Source of the DNA: Deferribacteres bacterium
GTDB lineage: Bacteria; Zhuqueibacterota; Zhuqueibacteria; Zhuqueibacterales; Geothermadaptataceae
Direction of reading: 5' to 3'
Length of the DNA stretch: 64,000 nucleotides
Assembly (NCBI GenBank): GCA_020633655.1
Contig: JACKDF010000008.1
Coordinates: 62,001-126,000 of the forward strand
Part shown: one piece after another, positions 1 to 10,164 of the stretch
Layout of the letters: every line of letters begins with the position of its first letter
Numbering within the stretch: position 1 is the first letter of the stretch
The notes under the pieces: generated by a model
Database searches by the model: none
Told to the model about the DNA's origin: nothing
What the model saw: the letters and a program-made list of their open reading frames with translations, nothing else
Translations under genes and position numbers: made by a program

Positions 1-1
1 T

Positions 2-934
2 GTAATTGCATCTTCAAGCAGTTGGAGTAGTAGTGGTAGTGACATTTACTTTGACGGAGGAAATGTTGGGATCGGAACACAAACTCCAAGCGCAAAATTG
101 GATGTAAACGGTCAGCTCGTTGGTGGAATTGGAGCTACAGCTACAAGTGGCGTGTTAGACTGGAATGATATTTCAAATACCCGTTCAGGTAGCGGGTACA
201 CCCTTTTACGCGGTGATGATACAAATGGTCCCGTCAGTAGTAGCCTATATTTCCATCCATTTAATTTTGAGTATTCTTCTAAAAATGGAAATGGCAATAT
301 TACACAGCTAGCTATACCCTATGGTGGTGGTAATGCAGTAAACTTGGGAATGTATATGCGTGGAAGATATAGCGGTGCATGGACTGACTGGACCAGAGTG
401 ATTTCTGAAAATCTCAATGGGAATGTTGGTATTGGGACAACGACACCTAATTCCAGACTCGAAGTTGCTGGTACGATCCACTCAACATCTGGAGGTGTTA
501 AATTCCCTGATGGAACCATTCAAACTACTGCATTTCTTAACAATTTAATTGTCTGGGCCTCTAATGGAAATGACATCAACTATACAACCGGAAATGTAGG
601 AATTGGTACTTCAAATCCACAATCAAAGCTTGCGGTTAATGGTACAATCACTACCAAGGAAATCATTGTTACTTTAGATAACTGGTCCGATTTCGTTTTT
701 GAAAATGATTACAAGATTATGACCATATCTGAGTTATCCCAATACATACAGAAAAATAGGCACTTACCAGATATTCCAACGGAAAAGGACGTGCAGAAAG
801 AAGGTGTTAGTATTGGTAAAATGCAAACTCTACTATTACAAAAAATTGAAGAGTTGACTCTACACATAATTGAACAAGAAAAAAGAATCTTTGAACTGGA
901 AAGTAAAAATACTCTGTCAAAGAAAAATCAATAA
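2..934 (+). CDS. Tail-fibre-like / endosialidase-chaperone-like surface protein (5' partial)
   Basis: The frame is open from base 2, so the gene starts before the window; the first in-window start-like codon (TTG at 98) lies inside a repeat and is not the real start. The visible part carries repeated NVGIGT-x-P-x-(S/A)-x-L-x-V-x-G units (near bases 67-110, 421-470 and 595-640), the low-complexity hallmark of Bacteroidota tail-fibre-like proteins. The C-terminal region has a HLPDIP...GVSIGKM...LLLQKIEELTL pattern ending in a coiled coil, as found where such proteins carry an intramolecular-chaperone-like tail. It probably assembles as a trimeric, surface-exposed fibre. It sits 55 bp upstream of a large YD-repeat gene on the same strand, a common pairing. 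Function beyond a structural surface role is not shown. Confidence 0.75.
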   Translation, partial: VIASSSSWSSSGSDIYFDGGNVGIGTQTPSAKLDVNGQLVGGIGATATSGVLDWNDISNTRSGSGYTLLRGDDTNGPVSSSLYFHPFNFEYSSKNGNGNITQLAIPYGGGNAVNLGMYMRGRYSGAWTDWTRVISENLNGNVGIGTTTPNSRLEVAGTIHSTSGGVKFPDGTIQTTAFLNNLIVWASNGNDINYTTGNVGIGTSNPQSKLAVNGTITTKEIIVTLDNWSDFVFENDYKIMTISELSQYIQKNRHLPDIPTEKDVQKEGVSIGKMQTLLLQKIEELTLHIIEQEKRIFELESKNTLSKKNQ

Positions 935-989
935 GGATCTCAGGTATTAGTAATATATTTCGCAGTGTAATTATCCAGGAGAATTTTAA

Positions 990-3900
990 ATGCAGAACAA
1001 GAAAAATTCGAGACCTGATGTAAACGTGTATGTTCAGTGTAAATTTCAATTGTGCAAATTACTTTTTTTAACTCTATCAATTAATTTTTCTAATCTTTTA
1101 TCGCAAGAAAATTTTCCAAGTGATGTTAATAATGTATTAGCACCTGAAGTAACACATTTTACAGGGGTTTTTGAACCCGGAGTAGACAATAAGGGAGACT
1201 TAAATTTTTCACTACCGTTATTGACTGTGCCAGGTCGAAATGGACTAAATTTTAACATCACTGCAAGTTATAAATCCAGTATTAAAGTTCTTCAGCAGGC
1301 AAGCTGGATTGGATTGGGCTGGAATATGGATTTTGGGAGTATCACAAGAAGGTCTTTAGGGGGGCTTTACTATCCGGCCACTGGATCCAGTGAACCTAAT
1401 TCAGATTGGGCAAATACATTTAATAATGGCGAGATAACATGTCAACCTGATCGATATTCAGTTAACTTACCTGGTGAATCGACTGAATTGATTTCAGTCA
1501 CAGGGGCAACGCCAAATTTTCCATTTGAACCTTTTAAATCAGAGATTTCTGATGGTATTCCATGTTCAAATGGAACTCAAACAACGAGATTTGTTCCAGC
1601 TCCTTGGAAACCATGGAAAATTTGTTATGACTTAAGTTTAGAAAATGAAGGAGTAACGCAGGATACGGGATTTGATGAATTGACCACGATGGAGCATTCT
1701 AATTATGTTTTTGGTGCCAATGGAATAATGCAGAATATTGGCACACAAAAACAGGATATTTCAAAATTTACGATAACGACGGAAGACGGCACGCGTTATA
1801 TTTTTGGATTACCAACCCTTTCACAAGCCCAGTATCCGACACATGCCAGCACAGTGGGATCGAAATATGATGTTTATGTTTCCACTTGGCGGTTGACCGC
1901 AATTCTTGCTGCAAATTATTCAGGTGGAGATTCTCCTGATGAAACATCAAATGGAGGATGGATTAAATTTAATTATCGTACATGGGATGACAAAATTTGT
2001 TCAGAGTATGAAAACCAATATGATTCTAAAGAAGTGGATACAATTAAAGATTGTTCCGATTCAAATAATGGACCGAGAAACGTTGTAGCACAGACAACTT
2101 ATCCATATCGCATAGAAACTCCAACACATTACGCGGAATTTGAAACGTTCAGGAGATTTGATCCAGGCCTAGCTCCGCCTGGATTCTGTGGTGGCGTTGA
2201 ACTACCGTCTGAACATAGTGGAGAAAAAAGATTTTATGCTCGAGGACTAAGAAAAATTACACTTTATAAAAAAAATGGCGCAAATCCTGGAACAGAAGAT
2301 GAATTGCTGAGAGAAGTTAGTTTCACGTATATAGATAATGGATGTGATAAAGTTGAAAAATATGGAAAACACAATACTGAGGCAGAAGGTTTTGAATTAT
2401 TGACACGTCTTGGATTACAATCGATTACATTTTCTGGAAGAGAAAATAACATTGAAGAGTCAATTCCTGCTTACAAATTTGAGTATTATGATACTGATGA
2501 ACATGGGAATTTTGAAAATGGTGTAACTTGGGCTGATATGCACCCAGAAGTCCTTTCAACTACTCCGAAACATTGGTCTGATGACTTTGGCTATTTTTGG
2601 CATGATCCGTTAGCTTGGATAGCACGTGAAACCCAAGATGGATTTGAACACCCAAATGATGGAAAGATGTGGTCATTGAAAAAAATTGTTTTTCCCGAAG
2701 GCGGATGGATGGAAATTTCTTATGAGAATGATAAACTAAATCCCTCATGTAGGGCAGTTCCATATGATTTATATAAATATGATGATTTCTACAATTCTCG
2801 GTATTGGCAAGGCAATTATACGCATAACAAGGCCAACTTTGCACGACTCCAACAAGGAGGTGCACGAGTGACAGCAATTACAAAATATGATGGGAAAAGT
2901 GTTGAGAATGAAAAAATTGTATATAAATACACCTCGGCCCTTGGTTATTCTGATGGTTATACACAATCTGTGCCAGAGGATTGGCATAGTAGGTATGTCG
3001 ATTACGCTGGGACTATTGGAAATGGATCATATTTAAATGGTGGATTTTTTCTCAACACTGGAGAACGTGGTCAAGCAGAGGTGACGTATAAATGTGTAAA
3101 AAAAATATATTCTGATGGTAGTGCTGTTGAGACATTATACAAAGTTCTCGACGACTCTGATTACTCTACCCCCCTATCCGAAAAACAATTAAGATATTAT
3201 GTTGGATTTGGTGTTAATGGTACGAATACAACAACAATTTTTAAGAGCAACTCATTGGTCGGTTGGGGGGATTTGGAAGAAGTGCGATATTATAATTCGG
3301 AAGGGGAAGAAATCAAAATTCTAAAATACAACTGGCAATATCAGAATTCTCTAGGGATTGCGGTAGTTTTTCCAGGTCTTCAATATACAAGTGGAGGAAC
3401 GACGCCTGAAATGAAGTTATTCTTTACACATAAACAACTAAACAGTATTAATACAACTATTTATGATGAAGGGGGCGATGTTGAGTATACAACGAACTAT
3501 GAGTATAAAGATGGAACTTTAAGAAATTTAACTAATGAAAACGGCCAAAAAACTTTAGTGAAATATGCCCATGAACTTTCAGATGAACCCTTCCCTAGCA
3601 TGAAAAACAAAAACATGCGCAACCAAATTGTTCAGACAAAAGTAACTGATGCAAATAATGGCTATTCATCCACTATTACTACCTGGGATGATTTTAGTAA
3701 TAATGATAGGCAATATCCCCACAAAAGCTACCAATGGGTAAAAGCTACGCCTGGGACAATTCCTGATTTCACTGGTGATGCCTTTAATTTTACTGATTGG
3801 ATTATAACAACAGATATAAATGAATATGATGATGAAGGTAATCTTCTATCTTACACAGATGCACGCGGTACAGTTCATAGTACAATATGGAATGCTAATA

Positions 3901-6467
3901 AGACACATAGTATTGCCCAATGTGAAAATGCCACTGTTAATGAATTCAATCACACGAGTTTTGAAGCAGACAACGGTGGATGGATATTGACTGACGCTGA
4001 GATAGTCGATGATTTTTATAATCCGCATAGCGGATACAAAGTTGTGCAAATTACAGCTGGTTCACCAAGTATTGTTAATCTAAAAAAAATAATTCATCAA
4101 GGGGATATTGACCAGGAACAAAAAGGATATACTGCTTCAGCTTGGGTTAATACTTCTGCGGAATACCAGGTAACATTGACTATAAAATCCGGAACTTCAA
4201 TCGAAAGTTATACCAATGAATTGAATACAATCGGATGGGAACGATTTATGGTTTCATTATCCGAAGGTCAAGTAAATGCCAATGAAGATGTAACAATAGA
4301 AATAACTGCAAATTCAGGTAATCCTACGGCACCACTTGTTGTTATTGATGACTTGCGTTACTACCCCAGCGATGCAATGCTGACCGCAACAGTATATGAC
4401 GACAAAGATTATATTACGGCAATGATCAATGAAAATAACATTCCAACATTTTTTACCTATGATCGCCTTGGGCGGCTTAAAGAAACGTTAAACGCAGAAA
4501 AACACCGCCTTACTTATTTGGATTATTTCTACTCCAGAGATGGTATTAATAATGATGATGTTTATTCAACGGAACAGCCCAACTATGTACGTACTTTGCA
4601 ATTTCCTAATGAAAAATTCTGGGATAATTTTAATATTAACTTTCCACTTGGCGCAACAATTCCAGATTGGGAAATCGTAAACTCAACCGGCTATATACAT
4701 CCATGGTTAGACAATATTTTGAAACGACAGATTATGTATATTCACCCAGCTGAAGGGAATACTTCAGCAACTGCAGAACGTGTCAATCTTGGGGAAATTG
4801 ATGGCCCACATTTTTCTGTTTTTCTCAGAAGTGAAACGGATGAACCCGATTTTGAATTACAAGTGTTTGTAGAAACGTCAGATCCCAATGTTTCTGAAAT
4901 CCATTACCATTCAACTGATCCTGCACAGGGAGAAACAGCAGTTGCATATCATAGTAATCCTGAAGATAATATCATTCATATACATTTGGGTGCGAGATAT
5001 AAAGATACAAGTTGGCACTTCGTCGATCGTGATCTTGAGGCCGATTTGCGCCGTCTCCATCCCGATATTGATTTTAAGTTTGTTACAAAATTTCGATTTA
5101 TAGGCCATTTATATGTTGATGATGTACGTTTGTTTGAGCACCCAATGAGTTCTACAGTTTTTTATGACGGTTTGGGGCGTGATTTCCAAACTCAAATTAA
5201 CATTGGTAAAAAAGATATCGTTCAAAGAAGAAAATACAATACGCTTGGCAAAGTTGGCAAAGAATTTCTACCATATTTTGTTGAAAATCCAACTCATGAC
5301 CCTTACTCAAATGTTTTTAGTGAGTTAGGAATGTCAGCGACTGTTACTGATCCCACACCTGAAAATATCCCACCTGTTTTTTCATTGTATTTTACTGGGG
5401 AAGTGGAAACAGGTCATAAATATCGAGCTCAAGAAAAAATAACAATGCAACCTGGCACTATAGTTTCACCACCTACCGGTAATTCAAAGACAATAATTCA
5501 GGTTGATGACCTCGATCTTTATGAAGAATTTGTATATGACAAATCTTCTTTACATCGTCTAACTTCCCAAATACATCCTGATGGAAAAATTATTCACCAT
5601 GATTATTTGGTGGATGAAAATAATACATTCGCAACTGATGATCAAAGAGTCGAAAAAGTTACTGACGAAAATGGAAATTATACAAAAACCTATTTTGATG
5701 CTTATGAAAATCCAATAGGCACAATTCAAAACAAAGATTCAGGTGAATTAAAGTGGGAACAGAGCTTTGATATTCTTGGTAACGTAATTAAAGTAATGCC
5801 CCCGAATAATTCTAACCAGGAATTGAATTCTGTATGGAATATTGATATGACTTATGATACACGGGGATTGCTGCGTTCCCGTGAAACACCAGAAGATATG
5901 GTCATTGGGGGTGGCTCTTCTGGCAAAACCCAATATATTTATGACAATGCAGGAAATTTAACCTATAGTCAGGACGCAGAACAAAGCGCCGATGGTGGTC
6001 ATTTTACCGTTTATCACTATGATAAGCTTAATCGAGTAATTCGGATCAGTGAAGAGAATAATTTCAATTGGAGTGCAACAAATGAACCTGATCCTGCACA
6101 AAGTGAAGATTATGGTGTTGACACGGGAGAAACACGTGTTCGGCACTTTTATGATAAAAATTATTTCCCTTTAAGTTTCGGTGATAACTATTGTCAAGGT
6201 TTGCTCACAAAAACTGAAGTGCTCAGACCAGGTAGTAATTCTGCTGATGAAATGATTCAATATCGCTATGATCACTACGGAAATCTCGTAGAAAAACGGC
6301 AATATATCGATTATTCGACAGCAACAGATGAGTGGAGAAAATCAATAAAATTTGAATACGATAATCTGGGCAGGGAAATCCAAATCATATATCCCAATGG
6401 TTTGACAGTTGTCAAGCGTTATGACCGGGGAGGTCGTTTGGAAAAAGTATTTTCCATATCACCGTAA
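990..6467 (+). CDS. Giant YD/RHS-repeat protein with SpvB-like N-terminus, lacking an RHS core
   Basis: This 1825-residue protein starts at ATG 990 behind AGGAGA (977-982). A long basic n-region and a hydrophobic stretch (about residues 22-38) suggest export. Residues 50-125 resemble the SpvB/Tc-toxin-like N-terminus found ahead of Rhs shells (LPLLTVPGRNGL, then GLGWNMDFG). A carbohydrate-binding-like beta module lies near residues 981-1125 (SFEADNGGW ... IDDLRYY). YD repeats such as YDRLGRLKET, YDNLGREIQ and YDRGGRLEKV follow. The protein stops right after a YD repeat and has no RHS core (no FTGKE-x-D...YFGSRYYD) or toxin tip. Those occur only in the next gene, so this looks like a shell whose original C-terminus was lost or displaced. 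Confidence 0.85.
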   Translation: MQNKKNSRPDVNVYVQCKFQLCKLLFLTLSINFSNLLSQENFPSDVNNVLAPEVTHFTGVFEPGVDNKGDLNFSLPLLTVPGRNGLNFNITASYKSSIKVLQQASWIGLGWNMDFGSITRRSLGGLYYPATGSSEPNSDWANTFNNGEITCQPDRYSVNLPGESTELISVTGATPNFPFEPFKSEISDGIPCSNGTQTTRFVPAPWKPWKICYDLSLENEGVTQDTGFDELTTMEHSNYVFGANGIMQNIGTQKQDISKFTITTEDGTRYIFGLPTLSQAQYPTHASTVGSKYDVYVSTWRLTAILAANYSGGDSPDETSNGGWIKFNYRTWDDKICSEYENQYDSKEVDTIKDCSDSNNGPRNVVAQTTYPYRIETPTHYAEFETFRRFDPGLAPPGFCGGVELPSEHSGEKRFYARGLRKITLYKKNGANPGTEDELLREVSFTYIDNGCDKVEKYGKHNTEAEGFELLTRLGLQSITFSGRENNIEESIPAYKFEYYDTDEHGNFENGVTWADMHPEVLSTTPKHWSDDFGYFWHDPLAWIARETQDGFEHPNDGKMWSLKKIVFPEGGWMEISYENDKLNPSCRAVPYDLYKYDDFYNSRYWQGNYTHNKANFARLQQGGARVTAITKYDGKSVENEKIVYKYTSALGYSDGYTQSVPEDWHSRYVDYAGTIGNGSYLNGGFFLNTGERGQAEVTYKCVKKIYSDGSAVETLYKVLDDSDYSTPLSEKQLRYYVGFGVNGTNTTTIFKSNSLVGWGDLEEVRYYNSEGEEIKILKYNWQYQNSLGIAVVFPGLQYTSGGTTPEMKLFFTHKQLNSINTTIYDEGGDVEYTTNYEYKDGTLRNLTNENGQKTLVKYAHELSDEPFPSMKNKNMRNQIVQTKVTDANNGYSSTITTWDDFSNNDRQYPHKSYQWVKATPGTIPDFTGDAFNFTDWIITTDINEYDDEGNLLSYTDARGTVHSTIWNANKTHSIAQCENATVNEFNHTSFEADNGGWILTDAEIVDDFYNPHSGYKVVQITAGSPSIVNLKKIIHQGDIDQEQKGYTASAWVNTSAEYQVTLTIKSGTSIESYTNELNTIGWERFMVSLSEGQVNANEDVTIEITANSGNPTAPLVVIDDLRYYPSDAMLTATVYDDKDYITAMINENNIPTFFTYDRLGRLKETLNAEKHRLTYLDYFYSRDGINNDDVYSTEQPNYVRTLQFPNEKFWDNFNINFPLGATIPDWEIVNSTGYIHPWLDNILKRQIMYIHPAEGNTSATAERVNLGEIDGPHFSVFLRSETDEPDFELQVFVETSDPNVSEIHYHSTDPAQGETAVAYHSNPEDNIIHIHLGARYKDTSWHFVDRDLEADLRRLHPDIDFKFVTKFRFIGHLYVDDVRLFEHPMSSTVFYDGLGRDFQTQINIGKKDIVQRRKYNTLGKVGKEFLPYFVENPTHDPYSNVFSELGMSATVTDPTPENIPPVFSLYFTGEVETGHKYRAQEKITMQPGTIVSPPTGNSKTIIQVDDLDLYEEFVYDKSSLHRLTSQIHPDGKIIHHDYLVDENNTFATDDQRVEKVTDENGNYTKTYFDAYENPIGTIQNKDSGELKWEQSFDILGNVIKVMPPNNSNQELNSVWNIDMTYDTRGLLRSRETPEDMVIGGGSSGKTQYIYDNAGNLTYSQDAEQSADGGHFTVYHYDKLNRVIRISEENNFNWSATNEPDPAQSEDYGVDTGETRVRHFYDKNYFPLSFGDNYCQGLLTKTEVLRPGSNSADEMIQYRYDHYGNLVEKRQYIDYSTATDEWRKSIKFEYDNLGREIQIIYPNGLTVVKRYDRGGRLEKVFSISP

Positions 6468-6595
6468 TTATTACAAACATTTATTGCATCAGATCTATAT
6501 ATAATTTCAATTATCAGATATCGAACTAGAATGGGTGCAATCTTACGAAAATATTTTTAAACTTGGATTTACAATTGAATCTTAGGAGCTCCCTG

Positions 6596-9500
6596 ATGAT
6601 AAAAAAACAATATATTTATTTATTCCTACTCGCTGTAATCACTTTGTGTTTTTCTGTGCAAGCAAGGACATCCGTGGGCAATACGAAAGGTCTAGAGCTA
6701 AAGGCAAAACGTACTGCGCAAAGTAAATCATACCTAGATACAAAGAATAACACAATTACTGCAGTTATAAATAGTGGTTATATCCACTACCAGGATGAAT
6801 TCAAACAATGGCAGGAAATCGATACAGATATCACAGTCTCAGATGATAGCAGTCACTATGAAGTAATCAAAGGTATGTTTCAAGCTTCATTTGCCTTTGA
6901 TATTACTTCAAATGGCTATCCAGCTGAATTCATGCTACCTGATAGTACCTATTTTCGTACCAAGCTCTACAGTCTCTCCTATTATGATAGTAGTTCAAAT
7001 CAGTTATTAACTATCCAAAACACACAGTCATCGATCGGAAACATTGATGGGAATAAAATATCTTATCCCGATGCATTTACAGGTGCAAATATCGAATACT
7101 ATTATAACCCCACATATTTAAAACAGCAACTAATGCTAACTCAAACTGGAAGGGAATACTTACCAACTCCTGCAAGTATGGGTTTAATTGATAGTACAAC
7201 TTTTCTTGTAATGGTTACTAAATTTGGAGTACCCGATAGTCTGGATGCTATAGTGTCATATCAAGGAATAGTAGAAAAAAATGGTTCTGAAATTATTTTT
7301 AGCTATGAAGGTGACGCTCCTGTTGCGTTTGTTACAGATTCAAACAATACAAAATTCATGATTCCTGAGGACTGGGCATACGGCCCTATGGATTCATCAG
7401 CTGGATTTCGTATGTGGCGCAAAATATATACGTTGGATAGCACACATTATTGGTTAACTGGAGTACCATATAGTTGGATTCAAAGTCAAGATGAAGGGAC
7501 TCTAATACTTGACCCTGCTGTGAATATGTACTATCCAAGTCAAGATAGAACAATATCAGATGATGGAAATATTTTCCCATCTAACGATGAAAAGTTATAC
7601 GTCGCAAATTATTTAAATGGAAATGTGAGACGTCCACTCATTCAATTTGATGTTGGAAATTGGGAAGAAGGACAAGTACTTCTTTCCGCTGAACTAGAAT
7701 TGAGAACCAATGATCATAATCCTGACGAATTGACCATCAACTGTTATCAGGTTCTAAAAGAATGGGAAGAATCAGAAGTAAGCTGGACTGATAGGCAAAC
7801 TGGAATTCCTTGGGGTTCGCCCGGTGTTGGAATAGACAATGTTGACGCAAATACTGTATCAGAAGGTTATTTTATTTGGGACGATGAATACAAACAACTC
7901 AATTTATTCTCTTTAGTAAATTTCTGGCATGAGAATCCATCTGAGAACTTTGGCATTATATTAGTTTCCACTGCTGGCAATAAATCAACAGGATCGATTG
8001 AGATTGATCAGACTGCAATCAAGCTTACACTAACACTTTCAATTGATCCATTGGCACAATTTGAGTATAATGAATCCAGTCAACCGACTGAGATTGAGTT
8101 TGCAAATGGTGTAGTTGAACGCAATAGTTATAACCGGGAACGTGGTTGGTTAGAAAAACGTGAATATAAAAAAGATACAGACATCTTATTCATGTTTGAA
8201 AGTGAAGATTCTGGAGATCATGATCCGGTTGGAAATATAAAGCATGTAACATATGAACATAAAAATGACGGATCTGAAACAGTCAATTATGAATATGATG
8301 CACTGAATAGGATTAAATTATTTACTGATCATGAAAATATTCAGCATAATTATACTTATGATGATAATGGTAATATCACAACCTTTCGCGGCACATCATT
8401 TTCATATTTCAATAATAGCAATAAGCTTCAAAGCGATGGCAATCGTACGTTTGACTACGATGCCAAAGGCCGGACCACTTCTATTGCTGGTTCAACCTTA
8501 GAGTATGATATTTTTGATAATATGATCGGCTATGGGTACAATACCTATGCCTACGATGCAGAAAATCGGCGTGTAAAAAAGGTTGAAGGTGGCAATGAAG
8601 TTTATTATTATGGCAATGGCCTGCAGGATTTAGCGGTTTACCATGAACAGGAACCAGCAAAGGATTTCTCCAATATTTATGGTCTTGGCCGTTTACTGGC
8701 TCAAGTGGATGTTAATTACCAGCTATCATATTTCTTCAGTGACCACCTCAGTTCTACCCGTGCCATGGGTACCGCCGATGGTACAGACGTCAGTTTCAAG
8801 CGGGATTATCATCCATATGGTGAACCGATCAGTGCTGCCGCGGGGCAGAATGATCAGTCTTATCAATTTACCGGAAAAGAAAAAGACGGAACCGAGTTAG
8901 ATTACTTTGGTTCAAGATACTATGATTCAAAAATTGGACGCTGGTTAATTGTGGATCCCTTAGCTGATGAATTTCCATCATTTTCACCATACCAATATGC
9001 TTTAAACAATCCTCTAATTAATATTGATTTAGATGGTGATTCAACTTTTGCTATATATAATGGTGATGGAACATATACTGTTACTGGAGGATATCTATCT
9101 GGTGAAGATGATGATACAGGAATTTATATCCGTGATGAGAATGGAAATTATAAACTAATAGCGAATTCTATTACAACACATTCCTTTTTCAATGACAACG
9201 GAAAAGCTGTTATTGGAGCAGTCATAGATATGACATCCATGGAAGGTCAGAATTTTATAGATAATGAAATAATCGCAGCAAATCCGCAATTGCTACACTA
9301 CATGATGAATGCAACTAAAAAGGAAGATTATGATTTTAAGATGAGAGGCTACAAAGAAAGAGCAAAAGATCTGCCTCTTTTGCAACACAAGTACAGAGGC
9401 AGTATTACACATGGAGGAAAAATTGGATCTGCTAGAGATTTTGGAAATATTGGGGCTGGACTTGTTGCTGGAAGGATGAACCTTTCGTGGACAATCGCAA

Positions 9501-9664
9501 GAATTGGTTTTGATGCACTAGAATCTATACAAAAAGGGTATTTGACTAGTGAAGGTACCCCCACTCAAAAAGCACAAAAAGTAGGTCACAAAATTGGCCA
9601 AAGTTTAGCTAAAAAGGATGAAAGTAGATATGCAAAATGGAAAAAATATGGCAGATTTCAATAA
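6596..9664 (+). CDS. RHS-repeat protein with DNRLRE-like module, RHS core and C-terminal toxin-like tip
   Basis: I chose ATG 6596 because AGGAG (6584-6588) precedes it and a clean signal peptide follows (KK, then YLFLLAVITLCFSVQA). The protein has about 1022 residues. Residues 305-483 resemble a DNRLRE-type beta domain of secreted proteins (DRTISDDGN ... SWTDRQTG). YD repeats run from about 490 to 720. The RHS core is at about 755-817 (FTGKEKDG, YFGSRYYDSKIGRW, DPLADEFPS, YALNNP). As in polymorphic toxins, a distinct tip of about 205 residues follows the core. It contains an RDFGNIGAG motif near residue 947, recalling the DFGN...GA pattern of polymorphic toxin type 44; that assignment is tentative. 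The next gene overlaps it and is an immunity candidate. Tip activity is unproven. Confidence 0.82.
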   Translation: MIKKQYIYLFLLAVITLCFSVQARTSVGNTKGLELKAKRTAQSKSYLDTKNNTITAVINSGYIHYQDEFKQWQEIDTDITVSDDSSHYEVIKGMFQASFAFDITSNGYPAEFMLPDSTYFRTKLYSLSYYDSSSNQLLTIQNTQSSIGNIDGNKISYPDAFTGANIEYYYNPTYLKQQLMLTQTGREYLPTPASMGLIDSTTFLVMVTKFGVPDSLDAIVSYQGIVEKNGSEIIFSYEGDAPVAFVTDSNNTKFMIPEDWAYGPMDSSAGFRMWRKIYTLDSTHYWLTGVPYSWIQSQDEGTLILDPAVNMYYPSQDRTISDDGNIFPSNDEKLYVANYLNGNVRRPLIQFDVGNWEEGQVLLSAELELRTNDHNPDELTINCYQVLKEWEESEVSWTDRQTGIPWGSPGVGIDNVDANTVSEGYFIWDDEYKQLNLFSLVNFWHENPSENFGIILVSTAGNKSTGSIEIDQTAIKLTLTLSIDPLAQFEYNESSQPTEIEFANGVVERNSYNRERGWLEKREYKKDTDILFMFESEDSGDHDPVGNIKHVTYEHKNDGSETVNYEYDALNRIKLFTDHENIQHNYTYDDNGNITTFRGTSFSYFNNSNKLQSDGNRTFDYDAKGRTTSIAGSTLEYDIFDNMIGYGYNTYAYDAENRRVKKVEGGNEVYYYGNGLQDLAVYHEQEPAKDFSNIYGLGRLLAQVDVNYQLSYFFSDHLSSTRAMGTADGTDVSFKRDYHPYGEPISAAAGQNDQSYQFTGKEKDGTELDYFGSRYYDSKIGRWLIVDPLADEFPSFSPYQYALNNPLINIDLDGDSTFAIYNGDGTYTVTGGYLSGEDDDTGIYIRDENGNYKLIANSITTHSFFNDNGKAVIGAVIDMTSMEGQNFIDNEIIAANPQLLHYMMNATKKEDYDFKMRGYKERAKDLPLLQHKYRGSITHGGKIGSARDFGNIGAGLVAGRMNLSWTIARIGFDALESIQKGYLTSEGTPTQKAQKVGHKIGQSLAKKDESRYAKWKKYGRFQ

Positions 9665-10115
9665 AGTCTATTTTAATTTTTTTTTTATATTATATATAAT
9701 ATTTTTGCTAAATGGATGCACTAAGAATGAAATTTTGCACATTTACTCTATTGATAAATCTCAATGTATTACAATAATAAACACAAATAATGTTCGGTAT
9801 ATTATTAATGGAAATTATCAGACGTTGCCAGACTATGATTATATCAAACTTGATATTCAACAAGTTGACTCCTTTGGTGACGCACTTCATATTTGTTGGA
9901 AAAATGAAAAGTATGATTGGTATATTATAGTAAATGAATCAAAAGTCATTGAAACAAAATTAGACACGACCCGGTTCCAATTTAGTAATGAATTACCGAA
10001 AGATGATAGAGGTATCCCTACCGAGTTAAAATTTGTAAACCATGGTTGTGCAATATTTTCGTTCTATTTTATGGAATTAACTCCTGATAAAGGTGCTATA
10101 GTTGAATTCGAATAA
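9648..10115 (+). CDS. Small lipoprotein overlapping the RHS toxin tip; candidate immunity protein
   Basis: An ATG at 9648 gives a 155-residue protein with a textbook lipoprotein signal (hydrophobic residues 8-21, lipobox LLNGC with Cys24). Starts at 9618 or 9630 would only lengthen the n-region. It overlaps the 3' end of the RHS gene by 17 bp, so the two are probably translated together. No conserved domain is recognised; the mature part looks like a small beta-rich domain (DYIKLDIQQV, YDWYIIVNES). Immunity genes of polymorphic toxins sit immediately downstream of the toxin, and a membrane-anchored lipoprotein would suit an effector acting in the periplasm. That role is inferred only from position and topology. 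Confidence 0.6.
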   Translation: MADFNKVYFNFFFILYIIFLLNGCTKNEILHIYSIDKSQCITIINTNNVRYIINGNYQTLPDYDYIKLDIQQVDSFGDALHICWKNEKYDWYIIVNESKVIETKLDTTRFQFSNELPKDDRGIPTELKFVNHGCAIFSFYFMELTPDKGAIVEFE

Positions 10116-10164
10116 AATACATCGTTTTATATATACTTCACCCAGAAAAAACTCAAGCTGACTA

